This document shows positions 5,191-6,720 of a DNA stretch of 6,720 bases, piece after piece. The notes under the pieces were generated by a model. The model was not told the origin of the DNA, ran no database searches, and saw only the letters and a list, made by a program, of their open reading frames with translations. The DNA lies in contig CAMWSI010000045.1 in NCBI GenBank assembly GCA_947176875.1, positions 1 through 6,720 on the forward strand, in the 5' to 3' direction. Source of the DNA: an uncultured Bacteroidales bacterium (GTDB lineage Bacteria; Bacteroidota; Bacteroidia; Bacteroidales; P3). How positions within the stretch are numbered: the first letter of the stretch is position 1; every line of letters begins with the position of its first letter. The position numbers and the translations under genes were made by a program.

Positions 5191-6720
5191 ATGAAAACGA
5201 CACATAAAACAGGTTTATGGCTCGCAGGTCTGGCCATATTCGGTCTGCTGCCCCGGCTCTCGGCGCAGAACGGCACACCCGGAAAACCGGTCATCGATAC
5301 CATCCGCGACAGACAGGTCACGCTTTCGTGGCACACCGCCGAGGAAATATACGGTCTTTTCGACGACTTCGAAGACCATAGGGATTTCGCCATCCATTCG
5401 GCCGGCACCATCGGCTGGCAGTATGCCGACATGGATCACGACAAAGAGTACCTCATCGGCGAGACCCAGTTTGAGAACGCCGGCCAACCTTCGGCGTTCC
5501 GGATATGGAATCCGTCAAAAACCACACCGGCCTATACTACGGCGCGCGGTTTTCCACACTCCGGCGACAAATGCCTGATTTCTTTCGCCACCGTCAATGA
5601 TTATCGGAACGACTGGCTCATCAGTCCGGACCTGACGAAATACGCGTTCGCAGACTCCATAAGACTGTCGTTCTGGGCGCGCTCGTTCAACGCCTCTTAC
5701 GGCAACGAACTCATCAATATCGGTTACTCCACAACCGACATCAACATTTCTGCTTTCACATTCCTCAACGGCAGCACGCCTATCGAGGTGCCGCAATCGA
5801 CCAAAGAAGCGCCCGGCATGCATTATTTCGAATATACGTTCCCCGCCACGGCCAAATATGTCGCCATCAACTGCGTGACCCCGGAAGGCCAGGCGCTGCT
5901 TATAGACGACGTCGCGATTGGCTCGAACAAAGTGATGCCGAACAAAAGCGCGCACAACTATCTGATAGGCTATAACCTTTACCGCGGTACGGAAAAAGTG
6001 AACGCCACACTCATTACCCGGACTTCTTTCATAGACAATGTGCCGGCTTACGGCCCCGTCGCCTATTGCGTGGAAGCCGTTTTCGAAGACGGCAGCACGA
6101 CCCGGTCGGAAACGCTGAACGCCGAGATTCCGGACATCCGTATCCTGCCGTTCGTCGAAAGATGGGAGACTTACGACCTGACCGAGAACTTCTGGAAACT
6201 GGATCCGGCCACCGACAACTACTGGACGGCCAATTACCGGGAAGGCGGCTTGGTCATTCCGGCAGCCCAATTCAAACCGCGGTCCATCCTGAAAAACTAC
6301 AGCGACTATTGCCTTGAAAGCAAAGAATTAAGCGCAAAGGATTTAGAGGGCGTCATACTGGCTTACGACATCGCCTGCCACAATTATACGGGCTCTGGCG
6401 GCGGCACGACCGAACACATCAAGGCCGAAGTCTGGGACGGCACGCAATGGCAGACCGTACAAACCCACACCAATCAGGAAAGCGCCTATGAATACACGCG
6501 GTTTTACATCGACATCACGCCTCATGTAAAAGATAAATATTTCAAAATCAGATTCAACGGGGGAGGCGAAAACGCGTTCAGCATCATGGCTTGGTATGTC
6601 AGCTATGTGAAAGTGTACGAAAAGGCGAAAGCCACGGTCAGCGGCAAAGTCAGATGCGACGGGATGACGGTGGCGGACGCGCAAATCACGTGGACAAGTC
6701 AGGACGACGACGTATATAAG
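5191..6720 (+). CDS. Surface protein with nested FN3/choice-of-anchor J domains (3' end beyond window)
   Basis: The frame is open from the ATG at 5191 to the window edge (510 codons), so the C-terminus is missing. Residues 1-25 are a signal peptide with probable cleavage Leu-Ser-Ala before Gln26. Residues 32-52 (PVIDTIRDRQVTLSW) look like the first strands of an FN3 fold. At 57-245 a choice-of-anchor J/cleaved-adhesin jellyroll follows (FDDFED, DWLISPDL at 141, IRLSFWARS at 157, YVAINC, LLIDDVAIG at 236). The FN3 fold then seems to resume at 257-312 (YLIGYNLYRGTEKV, SFIDNVPAYGPVAYCVEAV). A second jellyroll starts at 318 (LPFVERWETYD) and runs to about 476, and a regulatory-like sandwich begins at 481 (ATVSGKV). 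Related domains occur in gingipain adhesin regions and many Bacteroidales T9SS cargoes, but no peptidase domain is seen here. It lies 32 bp after the previous gene with no promoter between, probably co-transcribed. A sorting domain is expected beyond the edge. Confidence 0.87.
   Translation, partial: MKTTHKTGLWLAGLAIFGLLPRLSAQNGTPGKPVIDTIRDRQVTLSWHTAEEIYGLFDDFEDHRDFAIHSAGTIGWQYADMDHDKEYLIGETQFENAGQPSAFRIWNPSKTTPAYTTARGFPHSGDKCLISFATVNDYRNDWLISPDLTKYAFADSIRLSFWARSFNASYGNELINIGYSTTDINISAFTFLNGSTPIEVPQSTKEAPGMHYFEYTFPATAKYVAINCVTPEGQALLIDDVAIGSNKVMPNKSAHNYLIGYNLYRGTEKVNATLITRTSFIDNVPAYGPVAYCVEAVFEDGSTTRSETLNAEIPDIRILPFVERWETYDLTENFWKLDPATDNYWTANYREGGLVIPAAQFKPRSILKNYSDYCLESKELSAKDLEGVILAYDIACHNYTGSGGGTTEHIKAEVWDGTQWQTVQTHTNQESAYEYTRFYIDITPHVKDKYFKIRFNGGGENAFSIMAWYVSYVKVYEKAKATVSGKVRCDGMTVADAQITWTSQDDDVYK

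Noticed and set aside
401..6720. Toxin, RHS effector or peptidase (gingipain-like) system
   Set aside because: The YD-like repeats have the wrong period for RHS proteins and end in a sorting domain rather than a toxin tip. The cleaved-adhesin-like domain has no caspase-like peptidase with it, and no catalytic dyad or triad is visible.

Overview
The window suggests a member of the Bacteroidota, most likely order Bacteroidales. The evidence is: a TAnnTTTG-type promoter element; no Shine-Dalgarno sequence before any of the three starts; two signal peptides that would cleave directly before Gln; a textbook type IX secretion (T9SS) type A C-terminal sorting domain; and Bacteroidales-style surface modules (choice-of-anchor J/cleaved-adhesin jellyroll, FN3, carboxypeptidase-regulatory-like sandwiches, InlB-type B-repeats). 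Genus and species cannot be read from the sequence.

Layout: positions 1-400 are non-coding as far as I can see. They begin with a C/G-homopolymer hairpin block (22-57) followed by a T-rich stretch. Next comes GC-rich sequence with a small hairpin and a short direct repeat (103-137). An AT-rich stretch (about 190-280) leads to a consensus -7 promoter element at 311-318. Three genes then follow on the + strand. The first, 401-3472 (1023 aa), is a modular adhesin-like surface protein with about five beta-sandwich modules, an FN3-like module, four InlB-type B-repeats and a short atypical sorting-tail-like C-terminus. The second, 3563-5158 (531 aa), is a secreted protein built almost wholly of about twelve aromatic units of about 30 residues (YD/RHS-like) and ending in a canonical T9SS sorting domain. 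The third, 5191 to the window edge (510 codons seen, 3' end missing), is a surface protein in which a choice-of-anchor J jellyroll appears to be inserted inside an FN3 fold, followed by a second jellyroll and the start of a regulatory-like sandwich.

The gaps between genes are 90 bp (with a perfect 11-bp inverted repeat) and 32 bp. Neither holds a recognisable promoter, so the genes are plausibly one transcription unit starting near 320-330. They look like a set of exported, cell-surface or secreted, non-enzymatic adhesin/scaffold proteins. No catalytic motifs, nucleases, toxins, CRISPR arrays, tRNAs, rRNAs or insertion sequences are visible. I see no convincing evidence of a wholly new system. 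The most distinctive elements are the regular 30-residue repeat protein, the nested FN3/jellyroll architecture, the in-frame DNA-level B-repeat duplication and the symmetric promoter-leader element.
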